Both the position numbers and the translations under genes were made by a program. The notes beneath the pieces were generated by a model. That model saw only the letters and a list, made by a program, of their open reading frames with translations. It searched no databases and was not told the DNA's origin. A stretch of 64,000 nt of DNA from Pigmentiphaga humi. Lineage in GTDB: Bacteria; Pseudomonadota; Gammaproteobacteria; Burkholderiales; Burkholderiaceae_B. Position 1 is the stretch's first letter; every line of letters starts with the position of its first letter. This document shows, piece by piece, positions 27,191 to 36,435 of this stretch. Where the stretch lies: assembly GCF_900606115.1 (NCBI RefSeq), contig NZ_UWPJ01000039.1, forward strand, positions 222,412 to 286,411. The letters are read 5' to 3'.

Positions 27191-28108
27191 CTATTCGATG
27201 TTCTGCGCCTGCTCCCGCATCTGCTCGATCAACAGCTTCAGATCCATCGCCGCCCGCGTCACCTCCAGCCCCCCCGCCTTGGACCCCAGGGTATTCGCCT
27301 CGCGGTTCATTTCCTGGAACAGGAAATCCAGCCGCTTGCCCGCGCTGCCGCTTTTCTCGGCCTTCTTGCCGCCCTTGCCGATCAATTGCCGCAGTTCGGC
27401 CAGGTGGGAGTGCAGGCGCGAGAGTTCTTCGGCGACGTCGATGCGCAGGCCGAACAGGGTGGCTTCGTGGGCGAGGCGTTCGGAGAGTTCTTCGCCGCGG
27501 ATGTTCTGGAAACCGCCGGGGAAGGCGGCTTCGACGGTGTCGCGCAGTTTGCGTGCGAGTTTGTCGCGGTATTCCTGGACGAGCTGGGGCATGCGTTGTT
27601 CGACTTCGGCCACGATGGCGGCGACGGCGTCGGCGCGGTCGGCGATCATGGCGGCCAGGCGTTCGCCTTCGCGGTCGCGCGCGGCCTGCATCTGGGCGAG
27701 GGCTTCGGCGGCGGCGCGCTGGACGGCTTCGCGCCAGGTGTCTTCGTCTTCTTCCACGGCCTGCACGCCGGGCCAGGCGAGCAGTTCGGACAGGCGCGGC
27801 GGGACGGTGTCGGGGAAGACGGCCTGGACCTTGCGGAACAGGGCGGCGGCCTGTTCGAGCGCGGCGAGGTTGATGGAGTCGGGGTCGGTGGCCTGGCGCC
27901 GGTGGATGCTGGCGCGGACTTCGACCTTGCCGCGCGCCACGGTCTTGGTGAGCAGTTCGCGCAGCGCCGTTTCGAGCGCGCGCAGTTCGTCGGGCATGCG
28001 GAAATGCAGGTCGAGGAAGCGGCTGTTGACGCTGCGCAGTTCGATGGAAACGGAACCGTGGTCGGTGTCGGCGCGGGCGGCGCCGAAGGCGGTCATGCTA
28101 CGGATCAT
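27191..28108 (-). CDS. yicC: YicC-family endoribonuclease
   Basis: Protein of about 305 residues of the YicC family, linked to RNA cleavage and small-RNA decay in the cytoplasm. The invariant N-terminus 'MIRSMTAFG' is present, followed by 'SVNSRFLDLHFRMPDELR', a central coiled-coil-like segment, and the C-terminal signature 'GKRLDFLFQEMNREANTLGSK'. The start at 28108 gives the family N-terminus; a longer frame upstream does not. It is divergent from rph, a pairing common in proteobacteria. Confidence 0.93.
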   Translation of the reverse strand: MIRSMTAFGAARADTDHGSVSIELRSVNSRFLDLHFRMPDELRALETALRELLTKTVARGKVEVRASIHRRQATDPDSINLAALEQAAALFRKVQAVFPDTVPPRLSELLAWPGVQAVEEDEDTWREAVQRAAAEALAQMQAARDREGERLAAMIADRADAVAAIVAEVEQRMPQLVQEYRDKLARKLRDTVEAAFPGGFQNIRGEELSERLAHEATLFGLRIDVAEELSRLHSHLAELRQLIGKGGKKAEKSGSAGKRLDFLFQEMNREANTLGSKAGGLEVTRAAMDLKLLIEQMREQAQNIE

Positions 28109-28242
28109 GGCGGGGCCTGTAGGGAAGGGACGAGGCGGCCGACGGGCCTGGGCGTGTGTCGGCGTGAAGCTGCATGATAAAGCGGCGGGCCGGCCGATGG
28201 AACCTTGACCGTACAATGGAGGGCATCGCGCCGCCCAGGCGC

Positions 28243-28263
28243 GCCGGCGTTCGCGCCGGCTTT
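28243..28263. other. Leader hairpin with UUCG loop before rph
   Basis: GCCGGCG-TTCG-CGCCGGC is a perfect 7-base stem closed by a UUCG tetraloop, followed by TTT. It lies 38 bases upstream of the rph start, in the probable 5' leader, and could stabilise or attenuate the transcript. Confidence 0.5.
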
Positions 28264-28297
28264 CTCATCCGCTTATCAGTTACGACGGAGTTTCCCC

Positions 28298-29053
28298 ATG
28301 AGTGCCACCCCCTCTTCGTTCGCGCGTCCGTCCGGCCGTGCCCCGGCTGCCTTGCGCCCGGTTTCGCTGCAGCGCGGCTATACGCGCTATGCCGAAGGGT
28401 CGGTGCTGGTGAGTTTCGGCAATACGCAGGTGATCTGTACCGCGAGCATCGAGGACAAGGTGCCGCCCTTCCTGAAGGGGCAGGGCCAGGGCTGGGTGAC
28501 GGCCGAGTACGGCATGTTGCCGCGCGCCACGCATACGCGCGGCGGCCGCGAGGCGGCCAAGGGCAAGCAGACCGGCCGCACGCAGGAGATCCAGCGCCTG
28601 ATCGGGCGCAGCCTGCGCGCGGTGTTCGATCTGTCCAGGCTGGGCGAGCGCACGCTGCACCTGGATTGCGACGTGATCCAGGCCGATGGCGGCACGCGCA
28701 CGGCGAGCATTACGGGCGCTTTCGTGGCGGCCAGCGATGCGGTGGCGTTGTTGATGTCGCGCGGCGAGCTGCTCGCCTCGCCGATACGCGAGCACGTCGC
28801 GGCGGTGTCGGTGGGCATTTATGAAGGCCTGCCGGTGCTCGACCTGGACTACGCCGAGGATTCGGCGTGCGGAACGGACATGAATGTGGTGATGACCGGC
28901 GGCGGCGCCTATGTGGAGGTGCAGGGGACGGCGGAGGGCGTACCGTTCTCGCGCGATGAGATGAATGCGCTGCTGGGGCTGGCCGAGGCGGGGATCGCCG
29001 ATCTGGTGCGCCTGCAGCGCGAGGCGCTGGCGCAGCCGTATCCGGGCCGTTGA
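28298..29053 (+). CDS. rph: Ribonuclease PH
   Basis: Phosphorolytic 3'-5' exoribonuclease that trims tRNA 3' ends; 251 residues. Typical features are '[17 protein letters not shown]', '[17 protein letters not shown]', '[12 protein letters not shown]', the catalytic region '[17 protein letters not shown]' and '[18 protein letters not shown]'. The ATG at 28298 follows an ACGGAG site. It is followed by rdgB and hemW in what looks like one operon. Confidence 0.97.
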   Translation: MSATPSSFARPSGRAPAALRPVSLQRGYTRYAEGSVLVSFGNTQVICTASIEDKVPPFLKGQGQGWVTAEYGMLPRATHTRGGREAAKGKQTGRTQEIQRLIGRSLRAVFDLSRLGERTLHLDCDVIQADGGTRTASITGAFVAASDAVALLMSRGELLASPIREHVAAVSVGIYEGLPVLDLDYAEDSACGTDMNVVMTGGGAYVEVQGTAEGVPFSRDEMNALLGLAEAGIADLVRLQREALAQPYPGR

Positions 29054-29067
29054 GCGGGAAGCCGATC

Positions 29068-29664
29068 ATGAGGAAGCTGGTCCTGGCCTCCAATAACGCC
29101 GGCAAGCTGCGCGAGTTTTCGTCGCTGCTCGCCGCGCGCGGCTTCGAACTGGTGCCGCAGGGCAGCCTGGGGGTGCCCGAGGCCGAGGAGCCGCACGTCA
29201 CGTTCATCGAGAATGCGCTGGCCAAGGCGCGCCACGCCAGCCGCCTGACCGGGCTGCCGGCGCTGGCGGACGACTCTGGCGTCTGTGTCGTGGCGCTGGG
29301 CGGCGAGCCCGGCGTGTATTCGGCCCGCTTTGCCGCCCGCAACGGCGGCGAGAAATCCGATGCGGCCAATAACGCGCTGCTGGTCGAACGGCTGCGCGAG
29401 GCCGCGGACCGCCGCGCTTATTACTATGCGGCCCTGGTGCTGGTGCGCTCGGCCGACGATCCGCAGCCGCTCATCGGCGAGGGCCTCTGGTGGGGCGAGA
29501 TCGTCGAGCAGCCGCGCGGCTCGGCCGGGTTCGGCTACGACCCGCATTTCCTGCTGCCGGCGCTCGGCAAGACGGCGGCCGAGCTGGCGCCCGAGGAAAA
29601 GAACGGCATCAGCCACCGCGCCCAGGCGCTGGCGGTGCTGATGGGCAAGCTGGATACGTTCTGA
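29068..29664 (+). CDS. rdgB: ITP/XTP pyrophosphatase (non-canonical purine NTPase)
   Basis: House-cleaning enzyme of 198 residues that hydrolyses dITP and XTP to monophosphates, keeping deaminated purines out of DNA. Family motifs are 'LASNNAGKLREF', 'TFIENALAKARHAS', 'ALADDSGVCV', 'GVYSARFA' and 'GFGYDPHFL'. The ATG at 29068 is preferred over an in-frame TTG at 29050 because GGGAAG lies at 29056-29061. Its stop overlaps the hemW start by one base (TGATG), so the two are coupled. Confidence 0.96.
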   Translation: MRKLVLASNNAGKLREFSSLLAARGFELVPQGSLGVPEAEEPHVTFIENALAKARHASRLTGLPALADDSGVCVVALGGEPGVYSARFAARNGGEKSDAANNALLVERLREAADRRAYYYAALVLVRSADDPQPLIGEGLWWGEIVEQPRGSAGFGYDPHFLLPALGKTAAELAPEEKNGISHRAQALAVLMGKLDTF

Positions 29665-30899
29665 TGCCGCGGGCCATTTCCATCGTGCCGGCGGGGCAGC
29701 AGGAAGCGGTGCGGCGCGTCGCCATGCCGTTCGCGCCCGGCCCCAGTCTGCTGACGAGCCTGCCGCCGCTGTCCGTCTACGTGCACGTGCCCTGGTGCGT
29801 GCGCAAGTGTCCGTATTGCGATTTCAATTCGCACGCGGCGCCGGAAACCCTGCCTGAGGAACGCTACCTGGAAGCGCTGGCGGCGGATCTGGACCAGAGC
29901 CTGCCGCAGGTCTGGGGCCGCAAGGTGGTATCGGTGTTCATCGGCGGGGGCACGCCCAGCCTGCTGTCGGCCGCGACGCTGGATGCGATGCTGGCCATGC
30001 TGCGCGCGCGGCTGCCGCTGCTGCCGGATGCCGAGATCACGATGGAGGCCAATCCCGGCACGGTGGAGGCCGGCCGTTTTGCGGCGTATGCCGCCAGCGG
30101 CGTGAACCGGATCTCGCTGGGCATACAGAGTTTCGACGACCGCAGCCTGAAGGCGCTGGGCCGCATCCACGACGGCAGGGCCGCGCGCCAGGCCATCGAG
30201 ATCGCCCAGCGGCATGTGGACCGCGTCAACCTCGACCTGATGTTCGCGCTGCCGGGCCAGACCCCGGACGGCTGCCTGGACGACGTGGCAACCGCGCTGG
30301 CTTTCGGCACGGAGCATCTCTCGCTTTACCATCTGACGCTGGAGCCGAATACCGTTTTCGCCAAGTATCCGCCGCCACTGCCGGACGACGACGATGCGTT
30401 CGAGATGCAGGATCGCATCGAAGCCCGCCTGGCGCAGGCCGGCTACGAGCACTACGAGATTTCCGCTTATGCGAAGCCGGGCGCCCGCTGCCGCCACAAC
30501 CTGAACTACTGGGAATTCGGCGATTACCTGGGCATAGGCCCCGGCGCGCACGGCAAGCTGTCGTTCCACGACCGCATCCTGCGCGAGGCGCGCGTGCGCA
30601 ATCCGCAATCGTGGATGGACGCCTTGCTGGATTCCGTCGCGGATACGGGCTGGCTGGCCGAATCGCGCCAGGTCGGAGCGGAGGAGCTGCCGTTCGAATT
30701 CATGCTCAACGCGCTGCGCCTGGCGGATGGCGTGCCGGCGGCGTTTTTTCCGGAGCGGACCGGGCTGAACCTGGCCGCCATCGCCCGGCCGCTGGCCAAG
30801 GCTGTGGAGAAGGGCTTGCTGGACGAGGATCCGACCCGGATCCGTGCGACCGAGCTGGGCCGGCGCTTTCTGAACGATTTGCAGGAACTGTTCCTCTGA
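29664..30899 (+). CDS. hemW: HemW, radical SAM heme chaperone
   Basis: Radical SAM protein of 411 residues. The cluster motif is 'CVRKCPYCDF' (C-x3-C-x2-C), without the extra Cys of coproporphyrinogen dehydrogenase HemN ('CxxCxC' style), which favours HemW, a heme-trafficking protein for respiratory enzymes, over a HemN enzyme. Other family features are 'FIGGGTPSLLS', 'EANPGTVE', 'RISLGIQSFDDRSLKALGRI' and 'YEISAYAKPGARCRHNLNYW'. It overlaps rdgB by one base. Confidence 0.93.
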   Translation: MPRAISIVPAGQQEAVRRVAMPFAPGPSLLTSLPPLSVYVHVPWCVRKCPYCDFNSHAAPETLPEERYLEALAADLDQSLPQVWGRKVVSVFIGGGTPSLLSAATLDAMLAMLRARLPLLPDAEITMEANPGTVEAGRFAAYAASGVNRISLGIQSFDDRSLKALGRIHDGRAARQAIEIAQRHVDRVNLDLMFALPGQTPDGCLDDVATALAFGTEHLSLYHLTLEPNTVFAKYPPPLPDDDDAFEMQDRIEARLAQAGYEHYEISAYAKPGARCRHNLNYWEFGDYLGIGPGAHGKLSFHDRILREARVRNPQSWMDALLDSVADTGWLAESRQVGAEELPFEFMLNALRLADGVPAAFFPERTGLNLAAIARPLAKAVEKGLLDEDPTRIRATELGRRFLNDLQELFL

Positions 30900-30952
30900 G
30901 TTCAGGAAGCCGGCGCACCAATATCGGGCATATTCGTGCTTCGAACCTCGGA

Positions 30953-31001
30953 TGCACCAATTTAGTGTCCACTCCGTATTGTTATGCCCATTTATGGTGC
31001 G
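30953..31001 (+). promoter_or_regulatory. Paired NtrC enhancer sites upstream of glnA
   Basis: TGCACCAATTTAGTGTC (30953-30969) and TGCCCATTTATGGTGCG (30985-31001) resemble the NtrC consensus TGCACCA-N3-TGGTGCA. Their centres are 32 bases apart, about three helical turns, and lie roughly 120-150 bases upstream of the predicted start site. This matches the known Escherichia coli glnA enhancer layout. Confidence 0.75.
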
Positions 31002-31087
31002 TAGACTGAAATCCGGTGTCACGGCAATGTGCGAGAATTCAGCGCTGTCCCGTGCCAGCGCTGGAGTGCATGCTTCGCACCGAACCC

Positions 31088-31103
31088 TGGCACGGAAGAT
31101 GCT
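31088..31103 (+). promoter_or_regulatory. Sigma-54 promoter of glnA
   Basis: TGGCACGGAAGATGCT matches the -24/-12 consensus: GG (31089-31090) and GC (31101-31102) are separated by exactly ten bases. The predicted start site is near 31114, leaving a leader of about 112 bases before glnA. Confidence 0.85.
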
Positions 31104-31225
31104 TATTGAAACCCGCAGCCGTCCAGCCCGTTCTTTTTCTTCCGGTGCGGGCTGTAAGCACGACGAGAACGCTTGAGCCTCCGGCCGAACCGGCGGCAAG
31201 CTTTACGAGACTATCAGGAGCCCTA

Positions 31226-32638
31226 ATGGCAACGCCCAAAGACGTCCTCAAGATGATTGCGGACAACGAGGTCAAGTTCGTTGATTACCGTTTCACCGAT
31301 ACCCGCGGCAAGGAACAGCACGTGTCGGTGCCGTCCCACACCGTGGACGAAGACAAATTCGAGACGGGCCATGCCTTCGACGGCTCCTCGATCGCCGGCT
31401 GGAAGGGTATCGAAGCTTCGGACATGCTGCTGATCCCCGAGCCGTCGACCGCCCGCATGGATCCGTTCCGCGAGGAATCGACCCTGATCATGACCTGCGA
31501 CGTGGTCGAGCCGTCCGATATGAAGGGCTATGACCGCGACCCGCGTTCGTTGGCCAAGCGCGCCGAAGCCTACCTGAAGTCTTCGGGCCTGGGCGACACT
31601 GCCTACTTCGGCCCCGAGCCCGAGTTCTTCGTATTCGACGGCGTGACCTGGAACATCGATATGTCCGGCTGCTTCGTCAAGATCAAGTCGGAAGAGGCCT
31701 CGTGGTCCACCGGCATCGACTACGATGGCGGCAACCTGGCCCACCGTCCGTCGGTCAAGGGCGGTTATTTCCCCGTGCCTCCCACCGATTCCTTCCAGGA
31801 CCTGCGTTCGGAAATGTGCCTGCTGCTGGAGCAGCAGGGCGTGCCGGTCGAAGTGCACCACCATGAAGTGGCCGGCCCCGGCCAGCTGGAGATCGGCACC
31901 AAGTTCGCCACCCTGGTGCAGCGCGCCGACTGGAACCAGATCATGAAGTACACGATCTGGAACGTCGCCGCCGCCTACGGCAAGACGGCCACCTTCATGC
32001 CCAAGCCCGTCGTCGGCGACAACGGTTCCGGCATGCACGTCCACCAGTCGATCTGGAAGGACGGCCAGAACCTGTTCGCGGGCAACGGCTACGCCGGCCT
32101 GTCCGAATTCGCGCTGTACTACATCGGCGGCATCATCAAGCACGCCCGTGCGCTGAACGCCATCACCAACCCCGGCACGAACTCGTACAAGCGCCTGGTT
32201 CCGCACTTCGAAGCCCCGGTCAAGCTGGCCTATTCGGCCCGTAACCGCTCGGCCTCGATCCGCATCCCCTACGTAGCCAATCCCAAGGGCCGCCGCATCG
32301 AGACGCGCTTCCCGGATCCGCTGGCCAATCCGTACCTGGCATTCTCGGCCTTGATGATGGCGGGCCTGGACGGCGTGATGAACAAGATCCACCCGGGCGA
32401 TCCGGCCGACAAGAACCTGTACGACCTGCCGCCCGAAGAAGACGCGAAGATCCCGACCGTCTGCTCGTCGCTCGACCAGGCCCTGGAAGCGCTCGACAAG
32501 GACCGCGAGTTCCTGACTCGCGGCGGCGTGTTCAGCAACGCCATGATCGACGCCTACATCGCCCTGAAGATGGATGAAGTCACGCGCTTCCGCGCCACGA
32601 CCCATCCGCTCGAGTTCGACATGTACTACGGTCTCTGA
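31226..32638 (+). CDS. glnA: Type I glutamine synthetase
   Basis: Dodecameric enzyme of 470 residues that makes glutamine from glutamate, ammonia and ATP in the cytoplasm. It carries '[10 protein letters not shown]', '[10 protein letters not shown]', '[17 protein letters not shown]', '[12 protein letters not shown]' and '[17 protein letters not shown]'. Tyr399 in 'NLYDLPPEE' is the expected adenylylation site, so activity should be controlled by GlnE. The ATG at 31226 follows AGGAG. Expression is probably from the sigma-54/NtrC promoter, with partial readthrough into ntrB-ntrC past the hairpin downstream. Confidence 0.98.
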   Translation: MATPKDVLKMIADNEVKFVDYRFTDTRGKEQHVSVPSHTVDEDKFETGHAFDGSSIAGWKGIEASDMLLIPEPSTARMDPFREESTLIMTCDVVEPSDMKGYDRDPRSLAKRAEAYLKSSGLGDTAYFGPEPEFFVFDGVTWNIDMSGCFVKIKSEEASWSTGIDYDGGNLAHRPSVKGGYFPVPPTDSFQDLRSEMCLLLEQQGVPVEVHHHEVAGPGQLEIGTKFATLVQRADWNQIMKYTIWNVAAAYGKTATFMPKPVVGDNGSGMHVHQSIWKDGQNLFAGNGYAGLSEFALYYIGGIIKHARALNAITNPGTNSYKRLVPHFEAPVKLAYSARNRSASIRIPYVANPKGRRIETRFPDPLANPYLAFSALMMAGLDGVMNKIHPGDPADKNLYDLPPEEDAKIPTVCSSLDQALEALDKDREFLTRGGVFSNAMIDAYIALKMDEVTRFRATTHPLEFDMYYGL

Positions 32639-32668
32639 TCCAGGCCGGGAACTGTCGTTTGCAAGGAG

Positions 32669-32695
32669 AACGGGGCGTGAAAATCGCCCCGTTTC
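32669..32695 (+). terminator. Hairpin between glnA and ntrB
   Basis: AACGGGGCG (32669-32677) and CGCCCCGTT (32685-32693) form a 9-base stem around TGAAAAT, followed by only a short T run. It probably weakens transcription from glnA into ntrB-ntrC, keeping the regulators at a lower level. Confidence 0.65.
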
Positions 32696-32734
32696 CGTTG
32701 GGCCACCGCTACCGCGGGGCGATGGATAGCTGAC

Positions 32735-33802
32735 ATGGACGATCCTTTCATTGGCGCCTTCGCGGCGTTCGAACTGCTCTCCAGCGCCATCCTGGTCGTG
32801 GACGGCGAGCGGCGCATCCGCTATGCCAACGCCGCTGCCGAAGATCTCTTCGAAGTATCGGTGCGCCAATTGATGTCGCTGCATGTATGCGACCTGTTCC
32901 GCGACGGCGAGCAACTGCGCATGTCGCTGGAAGAGGCCAAGTCGCAGGTGTTCGCCGACAAGCGGCAGATCCTGGAGATCGACCGCCTGGGGCGGGAACC
33001 GACCCAGGTGTCGGCTACCGTGGTGACGCTGCACGGACAGCCTTGGCCGGCGCTGATCGAACTGCAGGAGATCGAGCAGCAGTTGAAAGTCGAGCGGGAG
33101 GAGCGCCTGCTCGAGCAGGCGCAAGCCAATCGCGAGTTGCTGCGCAACCTCGCGCACGAGGTCAAGAACCCGCTGGGCGGGCTGCGCGGCGCGGCGCAGC
33201 TGCTGGAGGCCGAGCTGGGCGATCCCGCGCTGACGGAATACACGCAGGTCATCATTCAGGAGGCCGATCGGCTGCAAACCCTGGTGGACCGCCTGCTGGT
33301 GCCGCACCGCGCGCCGCGCATCGTCGGCGACGTGAACATCCACGAAGTGTGCGAGCGCGTGCGCGCGCTGGTGCTGGCCGAATATCCGAGCGGTCTGACG
33401 ATCGTCCGCGACTACGACGCGGCGATTCCGGAGTTCCGGGGCGACAAGTCGCAACTGATCCAGGTCGTGCTGAACATCGTGCGCAACGCCGCCGAGGCGC
33501 TGGCGCCGCGGATCGCCGCCGGCGATGCGGAAATCACGCTGCGCACGCGGGTGGTGCGCCAGGTCACGCTGGCCAAGCAGCGCTTCAGGCTGGCATTGGA
33601 ATTGCATGTGTTGGACAACGGCCCGGGCGTTCCTCCCGAATTGCTCGACCGGATCTTCCATCCGCTGGTCTCGGGAAGAGCAGGGGGCAGCGGCTTGGGG
33701 CTCACTTTGGCGCAGACTTTCGTGCAGCAGCACGAGGGGATCATCGAGTGCGACAGCAAGCCCGGCGCGACCGATTTCCGGATCCTGCTGCCGCTTCCCT
33801 GA
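32735..33802 (+). CDS. ntrB: Nitrogen regulation sensor kinase NtrB
   Basis: Cytoplasmic histidine kinase/phosphatase of 355 residues that phosphorylates NtrC under nitrogen limitation, with P-II controlling its direction. An N-terminal PAS domain (about 7-110) is followed by the dimerisation helix with His141 in 'NLAHEVKNPLGGLRGAAQL'. The ATPase domain has the N box in 'QVVLNIVRNAAEAL', the G1 box 'DNGPGVP' and the G2 box 'GGSGLGLTLAQ'. There is no membrane segment, as expected. It lies 51 bases before ntrC and downstream of glnA, the classical order. Confidence 0.96.
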   Translation: MDDPFIGAFAAFELLSSAILVVDGERRIRYANAAAEDLFEVSVRQLMSLHVCDLFRDGEQLRMSLEEAKSQVFADKRQILEIDRLGREPTQVSATVVTLHGQPWPALIELQEIEQQLKVEREERLLEQAQANRELLRNLAHEVKNPLGGLRGAAQLLEAELGDPALTEYTQVIIQEADRLQTLVDRLLVPHRAPRIVGDVNIHEVCERVRALVLAEYPSGLTIVRDYDAAIPEFRGDKSQLIQVVLNIVRNAAEALAPRIAAGDAEITLRTRVVRQVTLAKQRFRLALELHVLDNGPGVPPELLDRIFHPLVSGRAGGSGLGLTLAQTFVQQHEGIIECDSKPGATDFRILLPLP

Positions 33803-33853
33803 ACCAATGAAACGGATGGAGTGCCTTTTGCCAGCGTACCTAGGAAACCAACG

Positions 33854-35371
33854 ATGAAACCAATCTGGATCGTGGACGATGACCGGTCGATCCGCTGGGT
33901 GCTCGAGAAAGCCTTGGCCCGCGAAAACCTGCCCAGCCGCAGTTTCGGCACGGCGCGCGAGGCCCTGGACGCATTGAACGAAGACGCGCCCCAGGTACTG
34001 GTGACCGACATCCGCATGCCGGGCGCCAGCGGCATCGAGCTGCTGCAGGCGGTCAAGCGGCGTTTTCCGGCGCTGCCGGTCATCATCATGACCGCATACT
34101 CGGACCTGGAGAGCGCCGTTTCGGCCTTCCAGGGCGGAGCCTTCGAATACCTCCCCAAGCCCTTCGACGTCGATCACGCCACCGAGCTGATCCGGCGCGC
34201 CGTGGAGGAAAGCCTGCGGGAGGAAGCGTCGGCCGACGATACGCTGGTGGGTACGCCCGAGATTCTCGGCCAGGCGCCCGCGATGCAGGAAGTGTTTCGC
34301 GCCATCGGCCGCCTGTCGCAGTCGCAGGTGACTGTCATGATCACCGGTGAGTCGGGCAGCGGCAAGGAGCTGGTCGCGCGCGCGCTGCATCGGCACAGCG
34401 CACGGGCATCGGGCCCCTTCGTGGCCATCAACACGGCCGCGATTCCGCGCGACCTGCTGGAGTCGGAGCTGTTCGGCCACGAGCGCGGCGCCTTCACGGG
34501 TGCGCAGAGCATGCGCCGCGGACGCTTCGAACAGGCCGACGGCGGCACCCTGTTCCTGGACGAAATCGGCGACATGCCGGCGGAACTGCAGACGCGCCTG
34601 CTGCGGGTGCTGTCGGATGGCAGCTTTTATCGGGTGGGCGGTCACAACCCCGTCCATGCCAATGTGCGCGTGATCGCGGCGACTCACCAGCCGCTCGAAG
34701 AGCGCGTCAAGCAGGGACTGTTTCGGGAGGATCTGTTCCACCGGCTCAACGTGATCCGCCTGCGCCTGCCGCCGCTGCGCGAACGCGCGGAGGACATTCC
34801 GTTGCTGGCGCGCCATTTCCTGGCGCGCAGCGCCCGCGATCTCGGGGTGGAGCCCAAGCGCTTCACGCCCGCGGCGCTGGCGGTGCTGTTGCGGTTTCCT
34901 TTTCCCGGCAACGTGCGTCAGCTCGAGAACGTCTGCCATTGGCTGACGGTGATGGCGCCGGGGCAGACCGTGGACGTGCAGGAACTGCCGCCCGAGCTGC
35001 TGGAGAAGAGGCCGTCAGACACCCATGCCGAGGAGGCCGTCGATGGCCGCATGCGCGACGTGCCGGCATCGCCGGACGAGCGGGCCCTGGTGGCCGCGGC
35101 CAGTCTGGACGAGGCCATCGCGCGGGCGGCGCCGGCCGAGGATCAGGATGGCTCGGCCCTGTGGCTGGACGGCCTGCGGCGCGACGTGGAGCAGCGCTTG
35201 CGGCGCGGCGAGCCGGACATCATGCAGGCCATGACGCGGCAATTCGAGGGCACGCTGATCGCCGCGGCATTGCGCGCTACCCGCGGCCGCCGCATCGAGG
35301 CTGCGCTCAAGCTCGGTATCGGCCGGAATACGATCACCCGCAAGATCCAGGACCTGGAGTTGGAGGGCTAG
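33854..35371 (+). CDS. ntrC: Nitrogen regulator NtrC (sigma-54 activator)
   Basis: Response regulator of 505 residues. The receiver domain has Asp52 as phosphoacceptor in 'VLVTDIRMPG'. The AAA+ domain has Walker A 'GESGSGKE' (165-172) and the sigma-54 contact loop 'GAFTGA' (212-217). The C-terminal Fis-type helix-turn-helix includes 'LKLGIGRNTITRKIQD'. The ATG at 33854 is preferred to an in-frame start at 33821 because it gives the standard 'MKPIWIVDDD' N-terminus. It is the natural ligand of the paired sites upstream of glnA. Confidence 0.97.
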   Translation: MKPIWIVDDDRSIRWVLEKALARENLPSRSFGTAREALDALNEDAPQVLVTDIRMPGASGIELLQAVKRRFPALPVIIMTAYSDLESAVSAFQGGAFEYLPKPFDVDHATELIRRAVEESLREEASADDTLVGTPEILGQAPAMQEVFRAIGRLSQSQVTVMITGESGSGKELVARALHRHSARASGPFVAINTAAIPRDLLESELFGHERGAFTGAQSMRRGRFEQADGGTLFLDEIGDMPAELQTRLLRVLSDGSFYRVGGHNPVHANVRVIAATHQPLEERVKQGLFREDLFHRLNVIRLRLPPLRERAEDIPLLARHFLARSARDLGVEPKRFTPAALAVLLRFPFPGNVRQLENVCHWLTVMAPGQTVDVQELPPELLEKRPSDTHAEEAVDGRMRDVPASPDERALVAAASLDEAIARAAPAEDQDGSALWLDGLRRDVEQRLRRGEPDIMQAMTRQFEGTLIAAALRATRGRRIEAALKLGIGRNTITRKIQDLELEG

Positions 35372-35404
35372 GCCCGCCGCCTGTGCCAGAGCCTGCCGCC
35401 GTGT

Positions 35405-36316
35405 TCAGCCGAGCGCGGTGTCCAGCACCATCATGATCACGAAGCCGACCATCAATCCGGCGGTGGCGAAGACTTCATGGCCTTTGCGGTGCGATTCGGG
35501 GATGATTTCGTGGCTGATGACGAACAGCATCGCGCCGGCGGCCAGGCCCAGGCCCCAGGGCAGCAGCGCCGACGAGAAGCTCACCACGGCGGCGCCGATC
35601 ACTGCCGCCATGGGTTCGACCAGCCCGCTGAGGATGCCCAGCGTCACGGCGGTCAGGCGGCTGTAGCCTATGCTCACCAGCGCCACCGCGACGACCAGAC
35701 CTTCCGGGATGTCCTGGATCGAGATGCCGGTCGTCAGCGCCCCGGCGCGCACCGGGTCCGTGGCTGCGTAGGCCACGCCTATCGCCAGCCCCTCGGGCAG
35801 GTTGTGCAGGGCGATGGCGAAGATGAACAGCCAGGTCCGGCGGATGCGCGAGCGGGTGTGGGCGGGGACGCCTTCCAGCCCTTTGATGAAGTGCTCGTGC
35901 GGCAGATAGCGTTCCATGAGCAGCAGCAGAGCCGCGCCGAGCAGGATGGCGCCGCCGACGGTGAGGCTGGCGCCCCAGCGGCCCGCTCCCTGGGCCTCGG
36001 CGGCATCCAGGCCCGGGATGACCAGCGAAAAGGCGCTGGCCGCGAGCATGACGCCGGCGCCGAAGCCGAACAAGGTGTCCTGCAGGCGCTCGGACAACTG
36101 CTGGGAGAACAGCACCGGCACCGTGCCCAGCGCCGTGGCCGCCGCGGCCACGCCGCCGCCGATCAAGGCTTGCTGGATGTGGGGCTGGCCTTCCCATAGG
36201 GCTTCGATCAGCCCGTGGGCCAGCACGAACAGGCCGCCCAGCGCGATCAGAATGCCGATCAGCTTGCGCAGCAGGCCGATGGACGAAGGAGGGGGCGGCG
36301 TATCGTGTGTCGTCAT
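35405..36316 (-). CDS. ZIP-family metal transporter
   Basis: Inner-membrane divalent metal (zinc, iron or similar) transporter of 303 residues with about eight predicted membrane helices. The binuclear metal site is readable in helices 4 and 5: 'ALHNLPEGLAIG' and 'SIQDIPEGLVVA'. 'VISHEIIPESHRKGHE' near the C-terminus is also family-typical. The overall pattern, including 'GVMLAASAFSLVIPGLDAAE', is close to the structurally known Bordetella bronchiseptica BbZIP. It is convergent with ntrC and unrelated to it. A 17-base palindrome lies 68 bases upstream. Confidence 0.93.
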   Translation of the reverse strand: MTTHDTPPPPSSIGLLRKLIGILIALGGLFVLAHGLIEALWEGQPHIQQALIGGGVAAAATALGTVPVLFSQQLSERLQDTLFGFGAGVMLAASAFSLVIPGLDAAEAQGAGRWGASLTVGGAILLGAALLLLMERYLPHEHFIKGLEGVPAHTRSRIRRTWLFIFAIALHNLPEGLAIGVAYAATDPVRAGALTTGISIQDIPEGLVVAVALVSIGYSRLTAVTLGILSGLVEPMAAVIGAAVVSFSSALLPWGLGLAAGAMLFVISHEIIPESHRKGHEVFATAGLMVGFVIMMVLDTALG

Positions 36317-36383
36317 CCATGATCCCTGGGGCGCGCCGCGCGGCCGGAGGACGGATATCCGCCGGGCCGTGTGACGTCCATGC

Positions 36384-36400
36384 CTCGCTATAGTAGCGAG
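36384..36400. promoter_or_regulatory. Perfect palindrome upstream of the ZIP gene
   Basis: CTCGCTA-TAG-TAGCGAG is a perfect inverted repeat with 7-base arms, centred about 76 bases upstream of the ZIP start. It may be an operator for a metal-responsive repressor, though it does not match a consensus I know. Confidence 0.4.
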
Positions 36401-36411
36401 TTGCGGCGAAG

Positions 36412-36435
36412 AAAAAAGCCCCCTGCGGATCAGGG
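36412..36435 (-). terminator. Terminator of bioA
   Basis: On the minus strand the stem CCCTG-ATCCG-CAGGG is followed by GGGC and TTTTTT (plus-strand A-run 36412-36417). The stem overlaps the bioA stop codon. Confidence 0.75.

Noticed and set aside
30914..30930. Possible third NtrC site (CGCACCAATATCGGGCA)
   Set aside because: Only one half-site matches the consensus and its spacing to the next site (about 39 bases) breaks the helical phasing.
31223..34939. 1238-codon open frame antisense to glnA-ntrB-ntrC
   Set aside because: It mirrors three unmistakable genes; long antisense frames are a by-product of high-GC codon bias. Its product is Gln/Arg/His-rich with no family features.
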